Source: UBA1275 sp038124025
GTDB taxonomy: Bacteria > Bacteroidota > Rhodothermia > Balneolales > Balneolaceae
Direction: 5' to 3'
NCBI GenBank assembly: GCA_038124025.1
Contig: JAYPBC010000041.1
Coordinates: 1-14,929, forward strand
Length of the DNA: 14,929 nt
The number at the start of each line of letters is the position of its first letter. The first letter of the stretch is position 1. Below the pieces are notes generated by a model that worked only from the letters and a program-made list of their open reading frames with translations, had not been told where the DNA came from and ran no database searches. This document shows positions 1 through 6,985 of this stretch, in pieces. Position numbers and translations under genes: made by a program.

Positions 1-1538
1 TGGGTGATAACGTTGGTGATGTTGCAGGTATGGGAGCTGATTTATTTGAGTCATACGTAGGATCAATTATTGGTACTATGGTATTAGGTGCTGCATTTAT
101 GACTATTCCAACATGGTCGGATAATTTTGACGGACTCTCGGCTGTTCTCCTTCCCTTGGTTCTAGCAGGTACTGGCATCATTACTTCGATTGTAGGTACT
201 TTTTTGGTTCGAGTAAAAGAAGGCGGAGACCCACAAAAAGCACTTAATTTAGGAGAATTATTCTCAGGTATAGTAATGTTGATTGCTTCTTACTTCATCA
301 TTACATGGATGCTTCCTGAAAGCTGGACCTTCACAGGGATTGAGTACACGAGCACAGGAGTTTTCATCGCCACCATTTTTGGATTGCTCTCTGGATTAGC
401 CATCGGTTTTATTACCGAGCATTACACTGGTACGGGTACCAAACCAGTATGGTCTATTGTTAAGCAGTCGGTAACCGGTTCTGCTACCAATATTATAGCT
501 GGTTTAGGTGTGGGTATGATTTCTACAGCCATTCCTATACTTATTATTGCAGTGGCAATTATTGGTGCGTTTAGTTTTGCAGGCCTATATGGTATTGCTA
601 TTGCAGCGGTTGGTATGCTTGCCAACACAGGTATTCAACTTGCTGTTGATGCTTATGGACCTATTTCTGATAATGCAGGTGGTATCGCCGAAATGGCGGA
701 ACTTGAACCTGAAGTTCGTGAAAGAACGGATAAGCTAGACGCGGTGGGTAATACTACGGCAGCCATTGGTAAAGGTTTTGCCATTGGTTCTGCTGCCCTA
801 ACTGCCTTAGCGTTATTTGCTGCATTTATTACAGCTTACGAAGCCGTAAACCCAGGATTAGAGGTGATTATTAATATTACCAATCCCTATGTGATGGCTG
901 CTTTGTTTGTGGGTGCCATGTTACCCTTCTTGTTTTCCGCTCTTTCTATGAATGCAGTTGGACGTGCAGCAATGAGTATGATTGAAGAAGTTCGTCGTCA
1001 GTTCAAAGATATTCCGGAATTACGTGCAGCTCTAGACGTGATGAACAATAACGACGGTAAAGATTTTGCTGAATGGTCAAAGGAAGATCAAGTAACTTTT
1101 GAAGCGGCCGATGGTAAAGCCGAATACGAAAAATGTGTTGAGATATCTACAACGGCTTCTATTCGTGAGATGGTATTACCTGGTTTATTAGCGGTAATCG
1201 TACCTGTATTGTTTGGGTTTGTTCCAGGATTCATAAGCGACGATCCTACTTTGGGAGCAAAAATGCTTGGTGGTTTGTTAGCGGGTGTTACTTCAGCTGG
1301 TGTGTTAATGGCCCTTTTCCAATCCAATGCCGGTGGAGCCTGGGACAATGCCAAAAAAATGGTAGAAGAAGGGGTAACTATTGACGGTGTAGAATACAAA
1401 AAAGGAAGCGAACCACACAAGGCCGCTGTGGTTGGTGATACCGTAGGTGATCCGTTTAAGGATACTTCTGGTCCTTCTCTAAACATCTTATTAAAACTTA
1501 TGTCGGTAGTGGCATTGGTTATAGCAACGATGATATAA
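1..1538 (+). CDS. hppA: Membrane-bound ion-pumping pyrophosphatase, 5'-truncated by window edge
   Basis: This is the C-terminal part (511 residues) of a membrane pyrophosphatase, which hydrolyses cytoplasmic PPi and pumps Na+ and/or H+ out across the inner membrane. The reading frame is open from base 3 and opens in the conserved family block GDNVGDVAGMGADLFESY, so the true start lies outside the window and the ATG at base 30 is internal. About ten hydrophobic helices follow. The GNTTAAIGKG block (bases 747-773) has Ala and Gly at the two positions that are Lys and Thr in K+-independent enzymes, which indicates the K+-dependent class. The Glu of FESY (bases 48-50) is where Na+-pumping members carry their gate glutamate, so Na+ transport is a reasonable inference. 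The distal substrate site (GGAWDNAKK, then VGDTVGDPFKDTSGPSLN) is intact and the C-terminus looks normal. The 237-aa gene follows after 33 bases, possibly cotranscribed. Confidence 0.97.
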   Translation, partial: GDNVGDVAGMGADLFESYVGSIIGTMVLGAAFMTIPTWSDNFDGLSAVLLPLVLAGTGIITSIVGTFLVRVKEGGDPQKALNLGELFSGIVMLIASYFIITWMLPESWTFTGIEYTSTGVFIATIFGLLSGLAIGFITEHYTGTGTKPVWSIVKQSVTGSATNIIAGLGVGMISTAIPILIIAVAIIGAFSFAGLYGIAIAAVGMLANTGIQLAVDAYGPISDNAGGIAEMAELEPEVRERTDKLDAVGNTTAAIGKGFAIGSAALTALALFAAFITAYEAVNPGLEVIINITNPYVMAALFVGAMLPFLFSALSMNAVGRAAMSMIEEVRRQFKDIPELRAALDVMNNNDGKDFAEWSKEDQVTFEAADGKAEYEKCVEISTTASIREMVLPGLLAVIVPVLFGFVPGFISDDPTLGAKMLGGLLAGVTSAGVLMALFQSNAGGAWDNAKKMVEEGVTIDGVEYKKGSEPHKAAVVGDTVGDPFKDTSGPSLNILLKLMSVVALVIATMI

Positions 1539-1542
1539 AAAT

Positions 1543-1572
1543 TATTTTCCATCTGAATTTTTTAGGAAAATA
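1543..1572. repeat. 8-bp perfect inverted repeat in the hppA-orf237 gap
   Basis: TATTTTCC (1543-1550) and GGAAAATA (1565-1572) are exact inverse complements with a 14-base AT-rich loop. The right arm covers the AGGA that could serve as ribosome binding site and the first base of the downstream ATG. A hairpin here could dampen translation of the 237-aa protein, or act as a weak terminator after hppA, but the stem is AT-rich and there is no T-tract after it. Chance occurrence cannot be excluded. Confidence 0.25.
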
Positions 1573-2285
1573 TGTCATCAAAACAACTACTTAAACTGGT
1601 GTTCTTCCATGATCAACGCATGGAAGAACTTACTAGTTCAAGTTCAGGCCCTTCAAAGGTTGATAGCGATGTACTTTCGTTATTTACCAAACCCGATCCT
1701 ACCTATTCTCGCTTATTTTTTATGGGAAGCGATCTAGCAAATAACTGCTACGGAATTAACTTATTAGACGCCTATCCTTCTGTAATTAACATTTTTGAAC
1801 ATCTTTATACTGTGCCACCCACGCTACAGTGGTCAGATGGTCAAGGAATTCATAGTTGGATCGACAACGCGCCAATGGATGCATACCTGAGACTAGTGCC
1901 TAAAGCGGTAGATAGTCCGCAGACTACAGGTGCTGAGACAACTTCTCCAACATATATGTCTGACTCAGATTGGTCTGAAGGCAATCATGAAAAAGCATGG
2001 GGATACGAGGTAGAACCAAGCGTAGTTCACAAACTGTTAATGAAAGATGAGTTTATCTTAGTTAAACGACCTGCAATTAACGGATTTGACATTGATTTTT
2101 ACAGTAAACAAAATCCATATATCGACTTCTTTTATCCGCTGCAGTCTTTACTTCCGGATGCGTTTAGATTTTTTTCAATCAATGGTAAACGGGTTCACAC
2201 TAAGGAAGCATTGTATTTTGAGCAAACTCGCCTATATAAACCACCACACGGGTTTGAAGAGGTTCACCCGGAGTCTGTTCTATGA
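1572..2285 (+). CDS. Hypothetical protein, 237 aa, family not recognised
   Basis: I do not recognise a family. The ORF starts at ATG with a weak AGGA a few bases upstream and ends in TGA. The product has no signal peptide and no transmembrane helix, so it is probably cytoplasmic. It is rich in aromatic residues (many Phe, Tyr and Trp, for example near residues 45-100 and 165-215) and has a polar, Ser/Thr/Pro-rich stretch around residues 113-137 that looks like a linker between an N-terminal part (about 1-110) and a C-terminal part (about 140-237). No catalytic motif is evident: Cys is nearly absent and the His residues form no metal-binding pattern. It begins 33 bases after hppA and ends 115 bases before the feo operon, so hppA is the more likely transcriptional partner. 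Base composition is like its neighbours. It is probably a lineage-restricted protein. Confidence 0.8.
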   Translation: MSSKQLLKLVFFHDQRMEELTSSSSGPSKVDSDVLSLFTKPDPTYSRLFFMGSDLANNCYGINLLDAYPSVINIFEHLYTVPPTLQWSDGQGIHSWIDNAPMDAYLRLVPKAVDSPQTTGAETTSPTYMSDSDWSEGNHEKAWGYEVEPSVVHKLLMKDEFILVKRPAINGFDIDFYSKQNPYIDFFYPLQSLLPDAFRFFSINGKRVHTKEALYFEQTRLYKPPHGFEEVHPESVL

Positions 2286-2302
2286 ATTGTTGGCCTGAAT
2301 AG

Positions 2303-2332
2303 TTTACTGTACTTCGTTGAATTCTTTATAAA
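2303..2332 (+). promoter_or_regulatory. Weak candidate promoter for the feo operon
   Basis: TTTACT (2303-2308) and TATAAA (2327-2332) match 4/6 and 5/6 of a sigma70-type -35/-10 pair with an 18-base spacer. Initiation would fall near 2339, about 60 bases before the first feoA ATG and upstream of the inverted repeat at 2375-2399. In an AT-rich gap such matches are common, and Bacteroidota-type sigma factors use a different consensus, so this is only a position to test. Confidence 0.2.
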
Positions 2333-2374
2333 TAGTAGAATTTTTCAGTACAAAATAAGTCGACAAATAATTAT

Positions 2375-2399
2375 CTTATTTAGACTATATTTAAATAAG
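2375..2399. promoter_or_regulatory. Perfect 8-bp inverted repeat directly before feoA; candidate operator
   Basis: CTTATTTA (2375-2382) and TAAATAAG (2392-2399) are exact inverse complements around a 9-base centre, a 25-bp dyad that ends one base before the feoA ATG at 2401. Its size and place suit an operator for a dimeric metal-responsive repressor of the Fur or DtxR type, which commonly control feo operons. As RNA it would form a stem over the ribosome-binding region, so translational control is an alternative. The arms do not clearly match the classical Fur or DtxR consensus, so the regulator is not assigned. Confidence 0.4.
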
Positions 2400-2400
2400 G

Positions 2401-2649
2401 ATGATCGTACCACTCACCACCACCAAAATAGGCGAACATGTTCGGGTCAGTTGTCTAAACTGCACTAGTGAAGATACATGCAGATTACAGGAACTTGGGT
2501 GTGTAGAGGGGGCAACAGGAATGGTGGTCTCTAATCAGAAAAATGTAATACTTCAGGTAGGAGAATGCCGATTAGCCATCACCCAACCTTTGGCAATGAA
2601 TATTTTAGTTGAACCGGTCGCCCCAAAAAAGCATGCTCGTACCCTATAG
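2401..2649 (+). CDS. feoA: FeoA-domain protein, cysteine-rich variant
   Basis: This 82-residue protein has the SH3-like FeoA fold: a first strand (GEHVRVSCL), the helix block RLQELGCVEGATGMVV that matches the family's LxELGLxPG pattern, and a terminal strand pair (ECRLAI, then MNILVEP). FeoA proteins are small cytoplasmic partners of the FeoB iron transporter. Unlike the usual FeoA it carries five cysteines (residues 18, 21, 27, 34 and 56), three of them in a CxxC-x5-C cluster inserted where family members have a short basic loop. That could bind a metal or act as a redox switch; this is inference. The start is the only ATG near the frame opening, with no real Shine-Dalgarno sequence (an AAGG directly abuts it). 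The second FeoA follows after 11 bases, so this is the first gene of the feo operon. Confidence 0.88.
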   Translation: MIVPLTTTKIGEHVRVSCLNCTSEDTCRLQELGCVEGATGMVVSNQKNVILQVGECRLAITQPLAMNILVEPVAPKKHARTL

Positions 2650-2660
2650 AGTTTGATACT

Positions 2661-2879
2661 ATGTTACTTTCTGATGCAGCTATCGAACAAACTTATCAGG
2701 TTAAACAGATTCATGGAGATGAAGTCGTCCGAATTATGGAAATGGGACTAACGCCTGGCAGTATCTGCGTAGTTATTCGGAGGGCTCCTATGGGGTATCC
2801 AATGGAAATAAAAATTCGTGGATATTTACTTAGTCTAAGAAAAAAAGAAACCGATGCGGTCGAGGTAGTACCTGTATGA
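2661..2879 (+). CDS. feoA: FeoA ferrous iron transport accessory protein
   Basis: This 72-residue protein is a standard single-domain FeoA. The MEMGLTPGSICVVIRRAPMGYPMEIKIRGYLLSLRKKE stretch (residues 31-67) carries the family's recognisable elements in order: MGLTPG, the RRAPMG turn, the IKIRGYLLSLR strand pair. It has no cysteine apart from Cys36, in contrast to the preceding paralogue. FeoA is thought to bind the cytoplasmic part of FeoB and modulate its activity. Its TGA overlaps the feoB ATG in an ATGA arrangement (2876-2879), which implies translational coupling and roughly matched synthesis of the two proteins. Confidence 0.94.
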   Translation: MLLSDAAIEQTYQVKQIHGDEVVRIMEMGLTPGSICVVIRRAPMGYPMEIKIRGYLLSLRKKETDAVEVVPV

Positions 2880-5071
2880 ATGATTCGAATGAGGTTATTC
2901 ATAAGGACCTACTACGTCAACCTAGTACAATCGCCCTTGTTGGGAACCCGAATACTGGTAAATCAACCATTTTTAATGCTCTGACTGGATTACGTCAGAA
3001 AATAGCCAATTATCCAGGTATCACCGTAGAGCGAAAGATGGGTACTACTATTATTAATGGGGTATTGCATAAGATGATCGATTTACCTGGAGCATATAGC
3101 TTAAATCATAGGAAAGCCGATGAGCGTATTACCTATGAAACCTTGATAGGGAGCTATGATCATGAAGAAAAACCGGATTTGCTGCTGTTGGTAGTAGATG
3201 CAAGTAATCTTGAACGTAACTTATTTTTGGCTTCACAGGTGTTGGATTTACAAATTCCCACACTAATGGTTCTAACCATGAGTGATATCGCTGAAGAGCG
3301 AAGTATCAAAATTAAGTCCGAGCAACTCTCTACCGCTTGGGGAGTACCCGTAATTTCAATAAATGCGCGATCCAAGAATTGTGAGGCCCAAATTAAGAAG
3401 GCACTTGTTGAACAAGGTGTGGCAACCCCCGAACCTTTTCAGTGGAAACCAACCGCGCCTCTTAAAAAAGCTGTTGAGCGGATGGACGAGGAGTGGCTGT
3501 CTAAATATACCCAATTACCGGACCGAGCTCGTCCTATAGAGGCGTTGCGACTCCTTTCAGAAGGAAGACTTGAAGACAGTTTTTATCAGTACACAGAAGA
3601 AGGAAAAGCCAAGAAGTTAATTGAAGAATTACAAAACGTTTTAGAGGCTGAGGGTGAAAATCCAACGGCCACTGAGGTAGTACAACGATATCAATACATA
3701 GGAGAGAGTACTGAAAGTAGCGTAACTAAGGTGCAAAGTAGTCAGCAGACTTGGACCGATCGTTTGGATAATGTCCTGACCCATCGAGTAGCTGGTCCCT
3801 TTATCTTTGTTTTAGTCCTTCTAATCATGTTTCAATCAATCTTCAGTTGGGCGACACCATTTATGGATATGATTGACATGCTTTTTATCGAATTCGGTGC
3901 CTTTGTGGGTAGTTCACTTCCCGCTGGACTATTGAATAGCCTACTGGTCGATGGGGTAATTGCTGGATTGGGGGGTGTGGTTATTTTTCTGCCTCAAATT
4001 ATATTCCTGTTTTTATTTATTTATTTCTTAGAGGGAACAGGATACATGGCTAGGGCCGCCTTTGTGATGGACGGCTTTATGACAAAAGTTGGCTTACACG
4101 GGCGTTCGGTAGTTCCATTAATGTCCGGTTTTGCTTGTGCTATTCCTGGAATTATGGCTACCAGAACTATTGAAAATTGGCGGGACCGCCTAATTACCAT
4201 TATGATTTTACCTTTTATGGCTTGTTCAGCTCGCTTACCAGTCTATGCGGTAATGATTGCTGCCTTTGTCCCGGATAAACAGGTTATAGGTTTTTTAACC
4301 TTACAAGGTCTGGTGTTTTTTGGCTTGTATTTGTTTGGAATAGTGATGGCAATTGGATCTGCAGCGGTGATGAAGCAAATTTTTTCAACAGGCAAACCCA
4401 CTCCGTTTTTAATGGAGCTCCCGTCCTATAAGTGGCCTAATGTTGGATCAATTGTGATTCAATCCTTGGAGCGAGGGAAGATATTTGTGACTGAGGCTGG
4501 AAAAATCATTGTAGCCATATCTATAGTTTTATGGTTTTTGGCCTCTTTTCCGAAGTATGAACCTACAGCAAGCAATCTAGCTAATACCGACGCGAATGAA
4601 CAACAACAAAGTGAGCAACAACTCAGTGAGCAAATGCTTTCGACTTTACAACTTAACCAAAGTTATGCAGGCACTTTTGGACAACTAATTGAGCCAGCAA
4701 TTGAACCGTTGGGATTTGACTGGAAAATAGGCATTGGATTATTAACCTCTTTTGCCGCTCGTGAAGTATTGGTAGGTACCTTAAATACAATTTATAGTAT
4801 TGAAGAAACCGAAGAGCAGCTAGGATTAATAGAGCGTCTTAGGAATGAAAAAGATCCAGAAACTGGCCTTCCAAAATATACGCTGGCTACGGCGCTTTCC
4901 TTGATGATATTTTTTGCCATTGCCATGCAGTGTATGAGTACTTTAGCCATAGTTAAGAGAGAAACAAATAGCTGGAAATGGCCTTTAGTTATGTTCGGTT
5001 ATATGACAGTACTGGCCTATTTTAGTGCATGGGTAACCTATGAAATTGCCAATACATTTTTGTTAGGATAG
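2876..5071 (+). CDS. feoB: FeoB ferrous iron transporter (G-protein plus permease)
   Basis: This 731-residue inner-membrane protein imports Fe(II). The N-terminal G domain has G1 GNPNTGKST (residues 23-31), the G2 Thr in YPGIT (50), G3 DLPG (69-72) and a G5-like SINAR (161-165). The G4 motif reads TMSD (134-137) where FeoB normally has NxxD, an unusual change at the guanine-recognition residue. A helical linker domain covers about 185-290. The membrane part begins near 305 and contains the two Gate regions: the block SGFACAIPGIMATR, then PFMACSARLPVY, with the conserved Cys residues. A Gln/Glu-rich insert (575-586) lies in the loop before the FDWKIGIGLLTSFAARE segment. The C-terminus is complete. 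The gene overlaps the preceding feoA by 4 bases; no FeoC-type winged-helix gene follows. Confidence 0.97.
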   Translation: MNDSNEVIHKDLLRQPSTIALVGNPNTGKSTIFNALTGLRQKIANYPGITVERKMGTTIINGVLHKMIDLPGAYSLNHRKADERITYETLIGSYDHEEKPDLLLLVVDASNLERNLFLASQVLDLQIPTLMVLTMSDIAEERSIKIKSEQLSTAWGVPVISINARSKNCEAQIKKALVEQGVATPEPFQWKPTAPLKKAVERMDEEWLSKYTQLPDRARPIEALRLLSEGRLEDSFYQYTEEGKAKKLIEELQNVLEAEGENPTATEVVQRYQYIGESTESSVTKVQSSQQTWTDRLDNVLTHRVAGPFIFVLVLLIMFQSIFSWATPFMDMIDMLFIEFGAFVGSSLPAGLLNSLLVDGVIAGLGGVVIFLPQIIFLFLFIYFLEGTGYMARAAFVMDGFMTKVGLHGRSVVPLMSGFACAIPGIMATRTIENWRDRLITIMILPFMACSARLPVYAVMIAAFVPDKQVIGFLTLQGLVFFGLYLFGIVMAIGSAAVMKQIFSTGKPTPFLMELPSYKWPNVGSIVIQSLERGKIFVTEAGKIIVAISIVLWFLASFPKYEPTASNLANTDANEQQQSEQQLSEQMLSTLQLNQSYAGTFGQLIEPAIEPLGFDWKIGIGLLTSFAAREVLVGTLNTIYSIEETEEQLGLIERLRNEKDPETGLPKYTLATALSLMIFFAIAMQCMSTLAIVKRETNSWKWPLVMFGYMTVLAYFSAWVTYEIANTFLLG
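4610..4633. repeat. Short in-frame repeat in feoB encoding a Gln/Glu-rich loop
   Basis: The 9-mer AGTGAGCAA occurs at 4610-4618 and 4625-4633, a 15-base period, just after a run of CAA codons (4601-4609). The encoded stretch is EQQQSEQQLSEQ (FeoB residues 575-586), in a variable loop between membrane segments. It looks like a small in-frame expansion in a tolerant loop. Confidence 0.6.
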
Positions 5072-5138
5072 ATTTATATCGTTGTTTAGTCTGTAATTTT
5101 GATTCGCAATTAATACCGTAAAAAGGGATATTTGGCAG

Positions 5139-6005
5139 ATGAACTTTCTAACTAAATTAGCTCAATCGATACGACAATCTTCCTCGGTTTTGTGTATAGG
5201 ACTTGATCCAAATTTAGCGCGATTACCTGAGCAGCTTCATGATCTATCTGATGATCCCGTAGAGCAGGTAGTTCATTTTTGTCACAAGGTCATTGAGCTT
5301 ACTCAGAATTTTTGTGCCGCTTATAAACCGAATTTAGCTTTTTTTGAGGCTTTAGGTCCTCAGGGCTTAGAGGCATTTCATCGGGTAGTCACTAAAATTC
5401 CCAGTCGTCATATAATTATTGCGGACGCCAAAAGAGGGGATATAAGCACCACCGCAGACCATTATAAGCAAGCTTTTTTTGACCGGTTTAAGGTGGACGC
5501 AATCACGCTGAACCCATTAATGGGAATGGAAACCATAGAGTCTTTTGACGGCGATAGTAGTAAAGCTGTTTATGCACTTGCGTTGACGTCCAATGCCGGT
5601 GCACAGGATTTTTTATTGGAGAAAAGTGGTAACTTTAAGAGTCTTTCGGCACATATTGCACATAAATTAGCACAAAGCCAAAAGCACTCTGAAACACATC
5701 TCGGGATGGTCATTGGGGCTACTCAAAGTCAAATAGCAAAGCAGGTGCTTGCTCATTATCCAGAAGCTTCTTTATTAATACCTGGTTTTGGCGCCCAAGG
5801 CGGTGACATCGAAGCACTAGCAGCATTATTAGCAAGCCACCCTGGTTTACCCCTAATCAATTCGAGCAGAGGAATACTGTTTGATGTGAACGAGAATACG
5901 AATAACAATCCAAGCCATGGAAGTTGGCAGGATCGAGTTTTAGAACGAACTCATGCCGCCAATCAGCTTTTAAATCCCATTTTCGAGCAATTAAAGTCTA
6001 TTTGA
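5139..6005 (+). CDS. pyrF: Orotidine-5'-phosphate decarboxylase, group 2 type
   Basis: This 288-residue TIM-barrel enzyme converts OMP to UMP, the last step of de novo pyrimidine synthesis. It shows GLDPN (residues 21-25), YKPNLAFFE (62-70) and the catalytic DAKRGDISTTA block (96-106), with the Asp96-Lys98-Asp101 charge network. The length and the DAKRGDI(S/G)xTA form place it in the longer 'group 2' PyrF family (as in mycobacteria and Bacteroidota) rather than the roughly 240-residue E. coli type. LINSSRGILF near the C-terminus carries the Arg expected to contact the phosphate. It lies 67 bases after feoB and is followed by rnhA after only 7 bases, so these two are probably cotranscribed without a functional link. 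Confidence 0.95.
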   Translation: MNFLTKLAQSIRQSSSVLCIGLDPNLARLPEQLHDLSDDPVEQVVHFCHKVIELTQNFCAAYKPNLAFFEALGPQGLEAFHRVVTKIPSRHIIIADAKRGDISTTADHYKQAFFDRFKVDAITLNPLMGMETIESFDGDSSKAVYALALTSNAGAQDFLLEKSGNFKSLSAHIAHKLAQSQKHSETHLGMVIGATQSQIAKQVLAHYPEASLLIPGFGAQGGDIEALAALLASHPGLPLINSSRGILFDVNENTNNNPSHGSWQDRVLERTHAANQLLNPIFEQLKSI

Positions 6006-6012
6006 TAGGATA

Positions 6013-6456
6013 ATGAGTTTATCTGAGGTAATTATTTATACCGATGGAGCATGTAGTGGCAACCCAGGGCCCGGTGGTTGGGGTGCACTTTTACGATTTA
6101 ATGAAAAAGAAAAAGAACTCTCTGGTGGAGCTGCTCACACCACCAATAATCGGATGGAAATGATGGCGGTTATTGAAGCAATTAGAGCTGTAAAAAGACC
6201 ATGTTTACTTAAAATTCATAGTGATAGCGCCTTAATCATCAATGCCATGACAAAGGGTTGGATTGAATCCTGGCAATCAAGGGGGTGGAAGAAAGCAGAT
6301 AAAAAGCCCGTGGAAAATCAGGATTTGTGGATGGAATTGTTGAATGTGATTGGGGCTCATCAGGTGGAGTGGATTAAAGTGAAGGGACATTCGGGTATTC
6401 CAGATAATGAGCGAGTGGATGAACTAGCAGTGGAAGCAGCCAAACAATTTATGTGA
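6013..6456 (+). CDS. rnhA: Ribonuclease HI
   Basis: This 147-residue protein is a full-length bacterial RNase HI, which cuts the RNA strand of RNA:DNA hybrids (R-loops, primers). The catalytic set is complete: Asp11 in YTDGACSGNPGPGG, Glu49 in NRMEM, Asp71 in HSDSA and Asp136 in NERVDELA, plus the helper His126 in KGHSG. The Trp- and Lys-rich basic protrusion for hybrid binding (SWQSRGWKKADKKPVENQDLW, about residues 86-106) is present, as in the E. coli enzyme. No N-terminal hybrid-binding domain is attached. An AGGA sits just upstream of the ATG. Its stop codon overlaps the left arm of an inverted repeat. Confidence 0.97.
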   Translation: MSLSEVIIYTDGACSGNPGPGGWGALLRFNEKEKELSGGAAHTTNNRMEMMAVIEAIRAVKRPCLLKIHSDSALIINAMTKGWIESWQSRGWKKADKKPVENQDLWMELLNVIGAHQVEWIKVKGHSGIPDNERVDELAVEAAKQFM

Positions 6457-6489
6457 TATTTTTTGTAGCTTCGTTAGTGGATATATCAC
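6453..6489. repeat. 7-bp inverted repeat after rnhA
   Basis: GTGATAT (6453-6459) and ATATCAC (6483-6489) are exact inverse complements separated by 23 bases that begin with a run of six T. The left arm contains most of the rnhA stop codon. It could be a weak terminator element or an operator for the following VOC gene; the long loop makes a stable hairpin unlikely. Confidence 0.2.
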
Positions 6490-6504
6490 GAATCTCAAAG
6501 ACAC

Positions 6505-6942
6505 ATGACCATGAAAGTAAACAACGATTTTGCTCCTTTTCACCTTGCTTTTCCAGTTAAAGACTTAGCAGAAACACATCAATTTTATACCCAAATACTA
6601 GGTTGTACGACAGGTCGAAGTTCTGATCACTGGATAGATTTTAACATGTGGGGCCATCAGGTTGTGGCACATTTAAGTCCAGACGAGGCAAAAGAATCGT
6701 CCATGAACGCTGTAGATGGGCATGGGGTGCCGGTTCGCCATTTTGGGGTAATTTTGAGTATGGAAGAATGGGAGGCCTTAGCTGAGCGAGTAAAAAAAGC
6801 TGAGCTTAATTTCATCATTGAACCCTATATTCGTTTTAAAGGGGAAGCAGGTGAGCAGGCAACTATGTTCTTTTTGGATCCGAGTGGAAATGCGTTGGAA
6901 TTCAAGGCGTTTGCCGATAAAGGCCAAATATTTGCTACCTAA
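6505..6942 (+). CDS. VOC-fold (glyoxalase/dioxygenase superfamily) protein
   Basis: This 145-residue protein has the two-module vicinal oxygen chelate fold. Module 1 opens with FHLAFPVKDLAETHQFYTQILG (residues 12-33) and module 2 with VRHFGVIL (77-84), ending in MFFLDPSGNALEFKAF (121-136). His13, His79 and Glu132 occupy the positions of a 2-His-1-carboxylate metal site, so a metalloenzyme such as a glyoxalase-like or dioxygenase-like protein is likely; His56 at the end of module 1 is a possible fourth ligand. The substrate cannot be read from the sequence. Two ATGs lie six bases apart (6505 and 6511); either could be the start. The gene stands 48 bases after rnhA and converges with the ABC-F gene, 43 bases away. 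Confidence 0.88.
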   Translation: MTMKVNNDFAPFHLAFPVKDLAETHQFYTQILGCTTGRSSDHWIDFNMWGHQVVAHLSPDEAKESSMNAVDGHGVPVRHFGVILSMEEWEALAERVKKAELNFIIEPYIRFKGEAGEQATMFFLDPSGNALEFKAFADKGQIFAT

Positions 6943-6985
6943 ATTGACCATAGGCTCTGTCGATCAACTATAAGTGTACTGTGGC

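Noticed and set aside
1088..1552. A 154-codon open frame on the - strand across the end of hppA
   Set aside because: It is antisense to strongly conserved hppA codons, has a low-complexity product with no recognisable domain and no upstream signals; it is a by-product of hppA codon use.
2305..2350. Nested short repeats TACTG/CAGTA and AATTCT/AGAATT after the 237-aa gene as a terminator
   Set aside because: The arms are interrupted by a 10-base versus 3-base asymmetry and no T-tract follows, so a stable terminator stem is unlikely.
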